From: Bacteroidota bacterium
Lineage (GTDB): Bacteria > Bacteroidota > Bacteroidia > Chitinophagales > Chitinophagaceae
Reading direction: 5' to 3'
DNA length: 64,000 nucleotides
Assembly (NCBI GenBank): GCA_016868815.1
Contig: VGFQ01000003.1
Location: forward strand, 248,001-312,000
Positions within the stretch are counted from its first letter, which is position 1. Every line of letters starts with the position of its first letter. The notes beneath the pieces are model-generated. The model ran no database searches, was not told the DNA's origin, and worked only from the letters and a program-made list of their open reading frames with translations. The position numbers were made by a program, and so were the translations under genes. This document shows positions 18,262 to 27,139 of this stretch, one piece after another.

Positions 18262-18396
18262 AGACACTGATATGTGTATGGGTAAATATTCAGGGGCTCG
18301 TCGTGTCATGATTCCACTGATTGTTTTATTTTACGATGATAAAGCAGAAAATAAGAGCCGGAGGAACGGATAATCTTCTGCTCCACACACTGAAAT

Positions 18397-20046
18397 ATGG
18401 AGTTCATGTCGAAGCATGTGTTGAGAATCCATCCTGGAGACAATGTCGCTGTTGCCCTCTCTGACCTCTCGGCAGGGGAGGCCGTCTGTCTAGATGTGAC
18501 TGCATACATATTGACAGAGCGCATCGCCGCAAAGCATAAATTTTTTTTAAACGACTTGCCGGCTGGATCAGATGTGATCATGTATGGAGTGCTTGTCGGG
18601 AAAACCCTCTCAGACGTCTTTGTTGGCAGCCTTATGACGACAGGGAATGTCCGCCACGCCGCTCAGCCTTACGCCTATCGGGGTGTTATCAATGCCTGGA
18701 TGCCGCCCGATGTGTCCCGCTGGGCGGGTAGGACCTTCCTAGGTTACCATCGCAGCGATGGCCGCGTGGGAACGGCCAACTATTGGCTGTTCATTCCAAC
18801 GGTCTTTTGTGAGAACCGCAATCTCGACGTGATCAGGGAAGCCTTCCACAATGTGCTGGGATACGCGGTCACTGACAAGTATAAGCACTATGCAAAGCAA
18901 CTGCTGGAAGCCCTGGAGAAGGGCGAAGATCTTTCTGCCGTGAATCTGATGACCTCTTTGTCTGCCAAAGCGGAGCGGCCCTTCCAGCATGTCGATGGAA
19001 TCAAGTTCCTGAACCACCAAGGAGGTTGCGGGGGCACCCGCCAGGATTCGGCCATCTTGGCGAAACTGCTGGTCGCCTATGCAGACCACCCCAATGTGGG
19101 TGGAGTGACCGTCTTAAGCCTCGGCTGCCAGCACTTGCAGGTCCAGGAGTTTCAAGAAGACCTTATGCGCCTGAACCCCGCCTTCGACAAGCCCTTATAC
19201 ATTCTGGAGCAGCAAGCCTATGGCAGCGAGGAGAAGCTGGTGGCGGAAGCCATCCGGCAGACTTTTGAGGGCTTACAAAAAATCGATCTACAGCGTCGGG
19301 CACCAGCTCGGTTGGACAAGCTCTGCCTCGGCGTCAAATGCGGGGGGAGCGACGGTTTTAGTGGCATCTCCGCCAATCCTGCCGTAGGATATTGCGCAGA
19401 CCTGCTAGTTGGCCTCGGCGGGCAGGTTTTATTGGCAGAATTCCCGGAACTCTGTGGCGTCGAGCAGGAATTGGTAGACCGGTCTGTGGACAGACCCACG
19501 GCGGAAAAGTTCATATCCCTCATGCAGGGCTATAGCAAAGAAGCTGAACGGGTCGGCTCGGGCTTCGATATGAATCCCTCCCCAGGTAATATCCGCGACG
19601 GGCTCATCACCGACGCCATCAAAAGTGCCGGGGCCGCCCGCAAAGGGGGCACTTCACCCGTCGTCGATGTACTCGACTATACAGAGCCCGTTAAACGACC
19701 TGGCCTCAGCCTGGTCTGCACGCCCGGCAACGACGTGGAGGCTACCACCGGAAAGGCTGCCAGTGGCGCCACCCTGATCCTCTTCACGACCGGCCTCGGC
19801 ACCCCGACCGGAAATCCCGTCTGCCCTACCATCAAACTCTCTACCAATACCACCTTGGCAACACGGATGCAAGATATCATCGACATTGATTGCGGCCCGG
19901 TGGTGCAGGGTGAGAAGTCCATCGAAGAGATGGGGGAGGAGATCCTCGAATATTGTATCCAGGCAGCCAGTGGAGAAGTGGTGCCGAAGTCGGTGCTGCT
20001 GAACCAGGATGATTTCATTCCCTGGAAAAGAGGGGTAAGCCTGTGA
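18397..20046 (+). CDS. uxaA: Altronate dehydratase, UxaA family
   Basis: A 549-residue full-length altronate/galactarate dehydratase family protein. The first ~95 residues form the SAF-like domain (HPGDNVAVAL). The main domain starts near GYHRSDGRVGTANYW and includes NHQGGCGGTRQD and GVKCGGSDGFSGI, Cys-containing segments typical of these Fe/Mn-dependent lyases. The expected reaction converts D-altronate to 2-keto-3-deoxygluconate in hexuronate catabolism; related proteins act on other aldonates. UxaB, UxaC and KDG kinase genes are not nearby, so the pathway cannot be closed from this window. ATG at 18397 or 18406 could be the start. The 94-aa gene starts 44 bp downstream. Confidence 0.9.
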   Translation: MEFMSKHVLRIHPGDNVAVALSDLSAGEAVCLDVTAYILTERIAAKHKFFLNDLPAGSDVIMYGVLVGKTLSDVFVGSLMTTGNVRHAAQPYAYRGVINAWMPPDVSRWAGRTFLGYHRSDGRVGTANYWLFIPTVFCENRNLDVIREAFHNVLGYAVTDKYKHYAKQLLEALEKGEDLSAVNLMTSLSAKAERPFQHVDGIKFLNHQGGCGGTRQDSAILAKLLVAYADHPNVGGVTVLSLGCQHLQVQEFQEDLMRLNPAFDKPLYILEQQAYGSEEKLVAEAIRQTFEGLQKIDLQRRAPARLDKLCLGVKCGGSDGFSGISANPAVGYCADLLVGLGGQVLLAEFPELCGVEQELVDRSVDRPTAEKFISLMQGYSKEAERVGSGFDMNPSPGNIRDGLITDAIKSAGAARKGGTSPVVDVLDYTEPVKRPGLSLVCTPGNDVEATTGKAASGATLILFTTGLGTPTGNPVCPTIKLSTNTTLATRMQDIIDIDCGPVVQGEKSIEEMGEEILEYCIQAASGEVVPKSVLLNQDDFIPWKRGVSL

Positions 20047-20090
20047 AGCCTTTTCTTGTTTTCAGTACTTTTGGTCAAACCACCGCATAT

Positions 20091-20375
20091 ATGGCAATAC
20101 GATACAATGCTCCCACCTTGGCAAGGCTTGAGAAGATAGTAGAGGAAGCTGGGTATACACTACGTTATGAGCGGGGAACATTTCAAAGCGGCTATTGCAT
20201 CCTGGAAGCCAGAAAGGTGGTCGTCCTGAATCGCTTCCTGCAGACGGAAGGCAGGATTCATATGTTGATCGATCTGATTCCCTCATTGAATATCGACCCA
20301 TTGTCCATTGCTGCAGAGCACCGACGCTTTCTGCAGGAAGTGATTGGCAAAGGGGAGCCGGTCTCCGGCGACTGA
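20091..20375 (+). CDS. Conserved small Bacteroidota protein, function unknown
   Basis: A 94-residue soluble protein without signal peptide or membrane segment. It resembles a small family I know from Bacteroidota (pattern YxLRYERGTFQSGYCILE, KVVVLNRFLQTEGRI), commonly next to a metallo-beta-lactamase-fold hydrolase gene, as here. The ATG giving MAIRYNAP is chosen because the family begins there; an upstream ATG overlapping the uxaA stop would add 16 residues. No catalytic motif is evident. Its association with the next gene suggests a related role, but this is inference. Confidence 0.75.
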   Translation: MAIRYNAPTLARLEKIVEEAGYTLRYERGTFQSGYCILEARKVVVLNRFLQTEGRIHMLIDLIPSLNIDPLSIAAEHRRFLQEVIGKGEPVSGD

Positions 20376-20421
20376 TGTAGGTCCGGGGAGGTCCTTTCAC
20401 AGTGCCATAACCCCTATCGTC

Positions 20422-21201
20422 TTGGCTTCATTCACCGTCACATTTTTAGGTACCGGCACCAGTGGGGGCGTCCCTATGATCGGATGTGATTGTGCGGTAT
20501 GCACTTCTGCAGATCCCAGAGACAACCGCCTGCGTAGCAGTATCCGCATTGCCTCTGACACCACCCAGGTGGTCATCGATACGGGTCCCGACTTTAGGAC
20601 CCAGATGCTGCGCAGCAATACCCGCCGACTGGATGCTGTTCTCTTGACCCATCCCCATAAAGACCATACCGCAGGACTGGATGACGTGCGCGCTTACAAC
20701 TACTTTGCAGGCCGCGGTATGGAGGTATACACCAATGAACTGACAGCAGATGCCCTTCGACGCGACTACTACTATGCATTTACACCAGATAAGTATCCAG
20801 GCACCCCTGATCTGAACCTGCAGATCATCGAGAGTGATCCATTTCAGATCGGAGATCTCCGATTCCAGCCTATACAAGTCATGCATCTTAAAATGCCCGT
20901 GCTGGGTTTCCGCATCGCAGACTTCACCTATATCACGGATGCCAACCATATAGAGCCCTCCGCTTTGGACAAGATCCGTGGATCCAGGGTGTTGGTGTTG
21001 AATGCCCTTCGCCGTCAGCCACATATCTCCCATTTCTGTCTGGACGAGGCCGTTGCACTGGTCAAATCCTTGAATGTTCCCACCGCCTATTTCACGCATA
21101 TCAGCCACCAAATGGGCTTACATGCCGAAGTCGATGCAGAACTCCCGCATGGCATCCGGCTTTCCTACGATGGGCTGACCCTTTCTCTCGATCCAGAATG
21201 A
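20422..21201 (+). CDS. Metallo-beta-lactamase-fold hydrolase (PhnP/cyclic-phosphate phosphodiesterase-like)
   Basis: A ~259-residue MBL-fold hydrolase. It has FLGTGTSGGVPMIGC at the N-terminus, a Cys pair (GCDCAVC) as in PhnP-type proteins, the metal motif THPHKDHTAGLDD (HxHxDH) and a later THISHQMG His segment. PhnP proteins hydrolyse cyclic phosphodiesters; the closest Bacteroidota relatives are usually annotated only as MBL-fold hydrolases. The start is uncertain: TTG at 20422 is close to where family homology begins. An ATG at 20344 would overlap the previous gene by 32 bp and add 26 unconserved residues. Confidence 0.85.
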   Translation: MASFTVTFLGTGTSGGVPMIGCDCAVCTSADPRDNRLRSSIRIASDTTQVVIDTGPDFRTQMLRSNTRRLDAVLLTHPHKDHTAGLDDVRAYNYFAGRGMEVYTNELTADALRRDYYYAFTPDKYPGTPDLNLQIIESDPFQIGDLRFQPIQVMHLKMPVLGFRIADFTYITDANHIEPSALDKIRGSRVLVLNALRRQPHISHFCLDEAVALVKSLNVPTAYFTHISHQMGLHAEVDAELPHGIRLSYDGLTLSLDPE

Positions 21202-21276
21202 TGAGGGCTTAAGGATATATTGGGAAGGATTGTTCATTTTTAAAAGAATGAATCATGTAATGGGGTTGCGCTGTGA

Positions 21277-21720
21277 ACCCCGTATTTTAACCAACGGTTT
21301 CAGTACGACCTCCCAGACTTCAAGGTCCTCAAGCTCTTTGTTTATTTGAACGAAGTGGACCAGTTTGATGTAGCCCATGCCGTAATGCCGGGTTCTGCGA
21401 ACCGCTTAACTTGGCATCGAGTGGCCTCTAGCTTTCTAAGCTTTGAGAAGGCCGTACAGACCTATGGGCCCGATGGCATCCGTACGATTACAGGTGTCAA
21501 AGGCACGGCTTTTCTGGAAGACCTGGTGAATTGGCACAAGCGCAGTGTGAGCAACGCTCCCCGCTATGCCCTCTCCGCCACCCTCACGCTCAGCCGTAAG
21601 CCATCTTCCGGCCAAGTTCCTCAGGTAGCCGAAGCCCTGACGCGACCGCTAAAGACAGAATACCCATCACCTTCTATTGAACCCTTCCCTTCACATCAGG
21701 AGGAAAAAACAATTCCCTGA
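21277..21720 (+). pseudogene. Remnant of a phytanoyl-CoA dioxygenase-like gene
   Basis: The open frame, which has no ATG before position ~21382, encodes segments resembling the C-terminal half of PhyH-type Fe(II)/2-oxoglutarate dioxygenases: DFKVLKLFVYLNEVD, then a PGS turn, ITGVKGTAFLEDLVNWHK and a closing strand. The N-terminal half is absent, with an in-frame TGA at 21274. Where a HxD iron-binding pair is expected the sequence reads RFQYD, so the first iron ligand is lost. The second His is kept in NWHK. Complete proteins are roughly 250-300 aa. I interpret it as a decayed gene; a short functional protein starting at TTG 21346 is less likely. Confidence 0.55.
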
Positions 21721-21780
21721 GTTCTTTTCCTGTTGCGGCTGGCTTCAAGCCAAGTCTATCTTCGAGGCCTCACCACTGGT

Positions 21781-22692
21781 ATGGATTGGAGGTCCTATCT
21801 GCGATGTAACCGACAGGAAAGATGGGCTGTGGCTGCCCTCGTCCTCTTGACTTTTGCCGCCTGGAGTATTCCATTCCTGCTGCCTGAACATGCTTCGCCT
21901 CCCACCCTTCAGGACTGGCCCCTGGAAGTTCATGCAGGAGAGATGCAGAAGGGCGGGGCCATGTCTCCTGCCGACAGGCGGCAGCACGCATCGGAGACGA
22001 TTGTCTATACTCCATTTGACCCCAATACATTGTCTCGCGAGGGTTGGTATTCGATGGGGTTACGCGATCGGCAAGTGCGGACCCTCCTGGCATACAGATC
22101 CCGGGGAGGGCGGTTTCGTCGTGCTGAAGACTTAGGAAAGATCTATGGCCTCTCGCCTGAAGATGTGCAACGCCTGATGCCCTATGTCCGTATCCCTGCT
22201 CCAACTGCCAGGCAGCGGAGCAGGGATACGACTCAATTGAGCCATACGCATGCTTCTGTGAGGAGACGCAGCAACCCAGAGCCGACCCCTTCGGTCATAG
22301 AGGTCAACACGGCCGACAGCTTAACATGGCTGCAACTCTCGGGTATCGGTCCCGGATGGACGGCCCGCATCCTCCGGTTTCGGCGTAGGCTGGGGGGATT
22401 TATGCAAGTGGAACAGCTGGCAGAGACCTATGGGCTTCCGGATTCAGTTTTTCAGTCGATACGGCCATTCCTCACTGTCGATGCTACAAAAGTGCAGCCC
22501 GTGATTGCGCTCAACCAAGCCACGGCAGAACAGCTTGCCGCCCATCCTTATCTCTCGTACCGGGTCGCTCGTGCGATTATTGCCTACCGGGAACAGCATG
22601 GACCATTTGGGCAAGTAGAAGACCTGAGTCGTGTCGCTTTGGTGACGGCAGAGCTCTTCGAACGGATGAGACCCTATGTGCGGTTGGAGTGA
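21781..22692 (+). CDS. ComEA-like helix-hairpin-helix protein
   Basis: A 303-residue protein with an N-terminal hydrophobic segment (about residues 17-34), anchoring it or acting as signal, followed by three helix-hairpin-helix modules. They cover about residues 80-145 (LAYRSRGGRFRRAEDLGKIY), 180-240 (VNTADSLTWLQLSGIGPGWT) and 250-300 (LNQATAEQLAAHPYLSYRVA). HhH modules of this kind bind DNA in ComEA, the competence receptor, but Bacteroidota carry many paralogues of unknown role and no other competence gene is nearby. ATG at 21781 is preferred to a TTG 16 codons upstream. It converges on the clp block with 127 bp between. Confidence 0.8.
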   Translation: MDWRSYLRCNRQERWAVAALVLLTFAAWSIPFLLPEHASPPTLQDWPLEVHAGEMQKGGAMSPADRRQHASETIVYTPFDPNTLSREGWYSMGLRDRQVRTLLAYRSRGGRFRRAEDLGKIYGLSPEDVQRLMPYVRIPAPTARQRSRDTTQLSHTHASVRRRSNPEPTPSVIEVNTADSLTWLQLSGIGPGWTARILRFRRRLGGFMQVEQLAETYGLPDSVFQSIRPFLTVDATKVQPVIALNQATAEQLAAHPYLSYRVARAIIAYREQHGPFGQVEDLSRVALVTAELFERMRPYVRLE

Positions 22693-22819
22693 AGCAGGCC
22701 ATCAAGGGGTCGACGGATTTGCGCAAGGCTTTTTTGACCATCCATCGGAACGGATCCCTGCCGCGCTCTTCGGCATACAGGTGTTTTGACATCCGGGTGG
22801 CCGGGAAGAGGGAGGAAAG

Positions 22820-22996
22820 TCAGTCGAGGAAGTCTTCCTCAGGTTTCGGCGGGTACTTTTCGAACAGCTTGTCAATGGCTCCGGAGAAGACTGGGAATTT
22901 TTCCTTTGTGTAGTCTTTGACGACTTCTAGCGTCTGGACGGCTTGTGCCTCGGTGAGGCCTGCCTGCTGCATCAGCCGATGGATGAGCTCCTGCAT
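22820..22996 (-). CDS. 58-aa protein encoded 3 bp after clpX
   Basis: A short frame of 58 residues starting MQELIHRLMQQAGLTEAQ and ending KPEEDFLD, predicted to be helical and soluble. The pattern (amphipathic helix, AGLTxxQA, then VKDYxKEKFPVFSG) looks like a small Bacteroidota protein family of unknown function, and the sequence is clearly protein-like. Its ATG lies 3 bp after the clpX stop, so it is almost certainly the last gene of the clpP-clpP-clpX transcript. The linkage makes an adaptor or regulator of ClpXP conceivable, but that is inference from position alone. Confidence 0.65.
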   Translation of the reverse strand: MQELIHRLMQQAGLTEAQAVQTLEVVKDYTKEKFPVFSGAIDKLFEKYPPKPEEDFLD

Positions 22997-22999
22997 GGG

Positions 23000-24232
23000 T
23001 CATGCGACCTTGAGGAGGTTCATTTTGGACTTGTCGAACTTATGCCGCGCATATTCCAGGGTGAGGTGGAATGACTTAGTCTTGGAGCCGGGTAGTTCGA
23101 ACATGGCGTCGGTGAGGATGTTCTCACAGATGGAGCGAAGGCCGCGGGCCCCGAGTTTGTATTCGAGGGCCTTCTCCACCAGAAAGTCGAGGACTCCGTC
23201 ATCGACTTTCAACTCGATGCCTTCCAATTCGAATAGCCGGACATATTGACGCATGAGCGCGTTCTTTGGCTCCGTCAGAATAGCTCGTAAGGTCATCGCA
23301 TCGAGCGGGTTCAGATAGGTGACAACCGGCAGACGGCCCAACAGCTCGGGGATGAGCCCAAAATGCTTCAGGTCCTGGGCGGTAACATAACTCAGCAGGT
23401 TTTTCTTCATGGCCTCTTGCTCGTCTTTATTGACGCTGAAGCCGATGGAGTTGGTATTTACCCGCCGGGCGATGATCTTATTTACGCCGTCGAACGCCCC
23501 TCCGCAGACGAAGAGGATGTTCTGCGTGTTGATCTTGATGAGTTTCTGTTCGGGGTGCTTCCGTCCACCCTGAGGGGGTACGAGCACTTCAGTTCCTTCC
23601 AGTAGTTTCAAAAGTCCCTGCTGCACACCTTCTCCACTCACGTCGCGGGTGATGGACGGGTTGTCGCCCTTGCGGGCGATCTTATCGATTTCGTCGATGT
23701 AGACGATGCCTTTTTCGGCTGCGGCCACATCATAATTGCAGATCTGGAGGAGCCGTGTGAGGATGCTCTCTACATCCTCCCCTACATATCCAGCCTCTGT
23801 GAAGACGGTAGCGTCGACGATTGCAAAAGGCACGTTGAGCATGCGCGCGATGGTCTTCGCCAGCAGGGTTTTCCCGGTGCCTGTCTCCCCCACCATGATG
23901 ATGTTGCTTTTTTCGATCTCAACATCGGTATCCGTTTGCTTATGCTGCAGTCGTTTGTAATGGTTGTACACGGCCACTGCCATGACTTTTTTGGCATCGT
24001 CCTGGCCAATGATGTACTCGTCGAGAAATTTCTTGATATCGACAGGCCTTTTAACGCTGAGCTTGAAACTGGTGTTGGCCGCATCCGCCTTGGCGGTCAG
24101 TTCCTGCTCGATGATGTCTCGGGCATGATCCACACAATTCTCGCAGATATGGCCTTCCTGACCGGCGATGAGGATTTTTACTTCCTCCCGGTTCCTGCCG
24201 CAAAAAGAGCAATGTAGCGTAGACTTGGCCAT
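23000..24232 (-). CDS. clpX: ATP-dependent protease unfoldase ClpX
   Basis: A 410-residue AAA+ unfoldase that recognises and feeds substrates to ClpP. The N-terminal zinc-binding domain shows CSFCGRN...ICENC. Walker A is [12 protein letters not shown] (about residues 113-124) and Walker B follows as [13 protein letters not shown]. Pore-1 is expected between them, and the sensor region (FELPGSKTK) is near the C-terminus. Length matches E. coli ClpX (424 aa). It follows the second clpP by ~108 bp and precedes a 58-aa gene by 3 bp. Confidence 0.96.
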   Translation of the reverse strand: MAKSTLHCSFCGRNREEVKILIAGQEGHICENCVDHARDIIEQELTAKADAANTSFKLSVKRPVDIKKFLDEYIIGQDDAKKVMAVAVYNHYKRLQHKQTDTDVEIEKSNIIMVGETGTGKTLLAKTIARMLNVPFAIVDATVFTEAGYVGEDVESILTRLLQICNYDVAAAEKGIVYIDEIDKIARKGDNPSITRDVSGEGVQQGLLKLLEGTEVLVPPQGGRKHPEQKLIKINTQNILFVCGGAFDGVNKIIARRVNTNSIGFSVNKDEQEAMKKNLLSYVTAQDLKHFGLIPELLGRLPVVTYLNPLDAMTLRAILTEPKNALMRQYVRLFELEGIELKVDDGVLDFLVEKALEYKLGARGLRSICENILTDAMFELPGSKTKSFHLTLEYARHKFDKSKMNLLKVA

Positions 24233-24340
24233 GACGGGGAATTGAAGAGTACAAAGTACAAAAAAATACGCTTATCGCAAGGACACCGCTGAAGGCAGCG
24301 ATGCTGCACGGGCCAGTGAGTGTTTCACGGAGAGGGTAAG

Positions 24341-24970
24341 TTAGAGCTTGTCGATGACTGCATCCACGATGCCGTAGGCCACCGATTCATTCGCATCCAT
24401 CCAGTAGTCGCGGTCAAAGTCCTTGAGGATCTTCTCTAGGGTCTGTCCACAGTTTTCCGCCAGGATTCTTGCGCCCATCTCTTTCGTCTTTCGGATTTGC
24501 TCTGCCATGATCTCAAGGTCTGCAGAGGTGCCGCGGCCGCCTCCCATGGGCTGATGTATCATGACTTCGCCATGAGGGAAAATGAAGCGTCGGCCTTTCT
24601 TCCCCCCACTCAGCAGGATGGAGCCCATCGAGGCGGCCATGCCCATGCAGACCGTAGATACCGGAGATTCGATCATCTGCATGGCATCATATATTACCAT
24701 GCCACTTGTCACCAACCCCCCAGGGCTGTTGATATAGAATACAATCTCTTTGCCCGGGTCTTTGGCATCCAGGAACAGCAGTCGGTTGGTGATGTCCCTC
24801 GCGCTCCGGTCGTCGACCGGTCCCCAGAGGAAGACTTTCCGTTGTTCGAGGAATTTCTTGTCGAACTGCGCCGAAGAAAGCATGTTTTCCATAAGGTGCG
24901 TCGGCGTGGAAGGATCTTCTTCTTCGCTCCGGACGATCGCTTGATATGGGATCTGTGTGAGGGTGTTCAT
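24341..24970 (-). CDS. clpP: ClpP protease subunit, copy 2
   Basis: A 209-residue serine protease subunit of the ClpP family. The Ser nucleophile segment is GMAASMGSILL, the His segment EVMIHQP, and the acidic region DFDRDYW, so the triad appears intact. GGKKGRRFIFP and the C-terminal SVAYGIVDAVID are family features. It lacks the long N-terminal region of its neighbour and differs substantially from it, so this is an old duplication and not a recent copy. Two ClpP types can form mixed tetradecamers in other bacteria; whether these do is not visible here. It lies 38 bp after copy 1. Confidence 0.93.
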   Translation of the reverse strand: MNTLTQIPYQAIVRSEEEDPSTPTHLMENMLSSAQFDKKFLEQRKVFLWGPVDDRSARDITNRLLFLDAKDPGKEIVFYINSPGGLVTSGMVIYDAMQMIESPVSTVCMGMAASMGSILLSGGKKGRRFIFPHGEVMIHQPMGGGRGTSADLEIMAEQIRKTKEMGARILAENCGQTLEKILKDFDRDYWMDANESVAYGIVDAVIDKL

Positions 24971-25008
24971 GATACTCGGAGATCGGTTTGGTCGCCTGCA
25001 GGGCGGGG

Positions 25009-25701
25009 TTATACCTTCTTGTTTTTCCGTGGGTTGGTAACGAGCACTTCATCTACCAAGCCGTATTCTTTGGCTTCCTGGGCATTCATCCAGTAGTCGC
25101 GGTCGAAGTCTGCTGCAATGCGCTCCAACGTCTGTCCGCTGTGCTGAGCGACGACTTCATATAGCTCCTGCTTTAGTTTACGGACTTGTGCAACCGTAAT
25201 CTCGATGTCACTGGCCTGTCCGCCGGCGCCGGCGCTCGGCTGGTGCATCATGATGCGGGAGTGCCGCAGGGCTGTCCGCTTGCCATGGGTGCCGGCGCAC
25301 ATCAGCACAGCCGCCATACTGGCAGCCACGCCAATGCAGATGGTCGACACGTCTGGTGTCACGTATTGCATGGTATCATAAACCCCCATGCCGGCATAGA
25401 CCGAGCCGCCGGGGCTGTTGATGTACATCTGTATGTCGCGGGTGCGGTCGGTACTGTCCAGGAAGAGCAGCTGGGCTGTGACAATGTTCGCAACTTCATC
25501 GGTGATTGGATAACCCAGGAAGATGATGCGATCCATCATCAGCCGACTGTACACGTCCATCACCGCTATGTTCATCGGGCGCTCTTCGATGATGTTAGGA
25601 GTGAGATTGGTGACCAGGTGCTGCTGGTAGTCATGCAGTGTGTGACTCCCGATTTTTTTTTCTTTGACGGCAAATCGCTGGAATTCCTTGCCTAAGTCCA
25701 T
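25009..25701 (-). CDS. clpP: ClpP protease subunit, copy 1
   Basis: A 230-residue ClpP with Ser segment GVAASMAAVLM, His segment RIMMHQPSAGAGGQASD and the DFDRDYW acidic region, so it appears catalytically complete. The N-terminus (~40 residues before the conserved core) is longer than in E. coli ClpP. The ATG giving MDLGKEF is chosen; an upstream in-frame start would add 26 residues without family similarity. It is the first of the clpP-clpP-clpX run and is separated from the upstream oxidoreductase gene by ~200 bp containing an inverted repeat, so it may have its own promoter. Confidence 0.92.
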   Translation of the reverse strand: MDLGKEFQRFAVKEKKIGSHTLHDYQQHLVTNLTPNIIEERPMNIAVMDVYSRLMMDRIIFLGYPITDEVANIVTAQLLFLDSTDRTRDIQMYINSPGGSVYAGMGVYDTMQYVTPDVSTICIGVAASMAAVLMCAGTHGKRTALRHSRIMMHQPSAGAGGQASDIEITVAQVRKLKQELYEVVAQHSGQTLERIAADFDRDYWMNAQEAKEYGLVDEVLVTNPRKNKKV

Positions 25702-25834
25702 ATGGTATCGTTTCTGTTTGAATGTACAAAATACGTTAACTCCAGACCAAATACCATGCAAAGCCATCCAATCGGACAATACGGCAGTCGCCCGCTGCTT
25801 TCCCTTACAGACTTATGTTCTATCCCTTTATTGA

Positions 25835-25887
25835 GCAGGCCGGTATTGGCAGGAAAAGAAATGAATAATTCACAGCTGCCGGCCTGC
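25835..25887. repeat. 9-bp inverted repeat between oxidoreductase gene and clpP
   Basis: GCAGGCCGG (25835-25843) and CCGGCCTGC (25879-25887) are perfect inverted repeats 35 bases apart. They could form a hairpin ending the upstream minus-strand oxidoreductase transcript or act as a regulatory site for the clp genes; there is no T-run. The remaining ~150 bases of this gap show nothing I can name. Confidence 0.3.
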
Positions 25888-25904
25888 CTGACCTCCTGGC
25901 GGCA

Positions 25905-27014
25905 TCAAAGTACCCGTGCCTGCCTTTGAGCTTTCAGGGCCAGTTCTGTTGCCAAGAGACAGTGCTCCTGACCCATGGCCGTCTCCGTCCGGTTCAGGAT
26001 GTCGTCTACATATCGCTGCCCGAAGGTGAGTGGGACGTCTTTGCAGTCCATGTGGATTGTCTCTTTTCCATTTGACAGGTAGAGGTGGTTGCCACTGGGG
26101 TCTCTGGCGATGTCGATGTTCTTACGGACTTCTATGAATCCTTCGGTGCCGAGGATGGTGAGCCGGCCATCGCCCCAGGTCTTGAGACCATCGGGCGTAA
26201 ACCAGTCGACCCGTATGTATCCAGTGCCCCCATTGCCTTTCAACATGACATCGCCAAAGTCCTCAAAGCTGGGATATTGAGGGTGGTGGAGGTTACCTGT
26301 TTGGGAGGCTACAATCTCTGCCTGCGTGGAGTGGGTGAAGTGCAGGAACTGATCGAATTGGTGGGAGCCAATATCCGTCAAAATGCCACCGTATTGCTGT
26401 TTGTCAAAAAACCAGTCTGGGCGGCTTGATGGGTTGATGCGGTGTGGCCCCAGTCCGATGGTCTGCACAACCTTGCCGATCGCACCATCTCGGACCAGCT
26501 CGCTAGCATGGATGGTGGCTTTGTTTTCGAACCGCTCGCTGTACATGATCGTAAAGAAGCGTTTTGTCTCGCGCTGTACCTTTCGAACCAGCGCCAGCTG
26601 CTGTAGGGTGGTGATGCCGGGCTTGTCGACGAGGTAATCTTTGCCATGTCGCATGACTTCAATGCCCAATGGCGCTCGGCCTACCGGGATGCCGGAGCTT
26701 AGGACTAGCTGGATGGTGGGGTCTTCCAGGATCTCCCGGGAGTCGTTGGCTACCTTGGCCTGTGGGAAGGCTTTGAGGAAGGCTGCCCGCAGGTCGGGCT
26801 CCTGGGCATGTACAGAGACGAGTTCGCCACCCCCTCGCAAGACGGCATTGGCCATGCCATAGATATGCGAGTGGTTGATATGTATGACAGAGAAGCGAAT
26901 GCGGGGAGTGCCGTGCCACCGTGGTGTTGGCTGGCTACGCAGTCGGAGGGAGGGCATTGCAAACAGGCTGCTCGCACCAGCGATCGAATGAAGGAACTTT
27001 CTGCGGTGGTACAC
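25905..27014 (-). CDS. Gfo/Idh/MocA-family oxidoreductase with Tat-type signal
   Basis: A 369-residue NAD(P)-dependent oxidoreductase of the Gfo/Idh/MocA family. It begins MYHRRKFLHSIAGASSLFA, a twin-arginine-type signal, so it is probably exported folded with its cofactor. The N-terminal Rossmann region is atypical (HINHSHIYGMANAVLRGG in place of a plain GxGxxG). The family DKP motif is present in YLVDKPGITT, and DIGSHQFDQFLHF carries the conserved His region. Substrate is unknown; relatives act on sugars and cyclitols. It sits between trigger factor and clpP, splitting a commonly compact tig-clpP-clpX arrangement. The tatA gene near 60.5 kb fits Tat export. Confidence 0.85.
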   Translation of the reverse strand: MYHRRKFLHSIAGASSLFAMPSLRLRSQPTPRWHGTPRIRFSVIHINHSHIYGMANAVLRGGGELVSVHAQEPDLRAAFLKAFPQAKVANDSREILEDPTIQLVLSSGIPVGRAPLGIEVMRHGKDYLVDKPGITTLQQLALVRKVQRETKRFFTIMYSERFENKATIHASELVRDGAIGKVVQTIGLGPHRINPSSRPDWFFDKQQYGGILTDIGSHQFDQFLHFTHSTQAEIVASQTGNLHHPQYPSFEDFGDVMLKGNGGTGYIRVDWFTPDGLKTWGDGRLTILGTEGFIEVRKNIDIARDPSGNHLYLSNGKETIHMDCKDVPLTFGQRYVDDILNRTETAMGQEHCLLATELALKAQRQARVL

Positions 27015-27139
27015 GGGCTGTATTTGACCATGAATCTACTACTATCACTGGATTTACCCAGGCGCATGGGCCAAGCCCGAAAGCATCGATGCCATGGATA
27101 GGCCCTTGCAACGATGTAGAAAGGTATGCAGTAGCTAGA

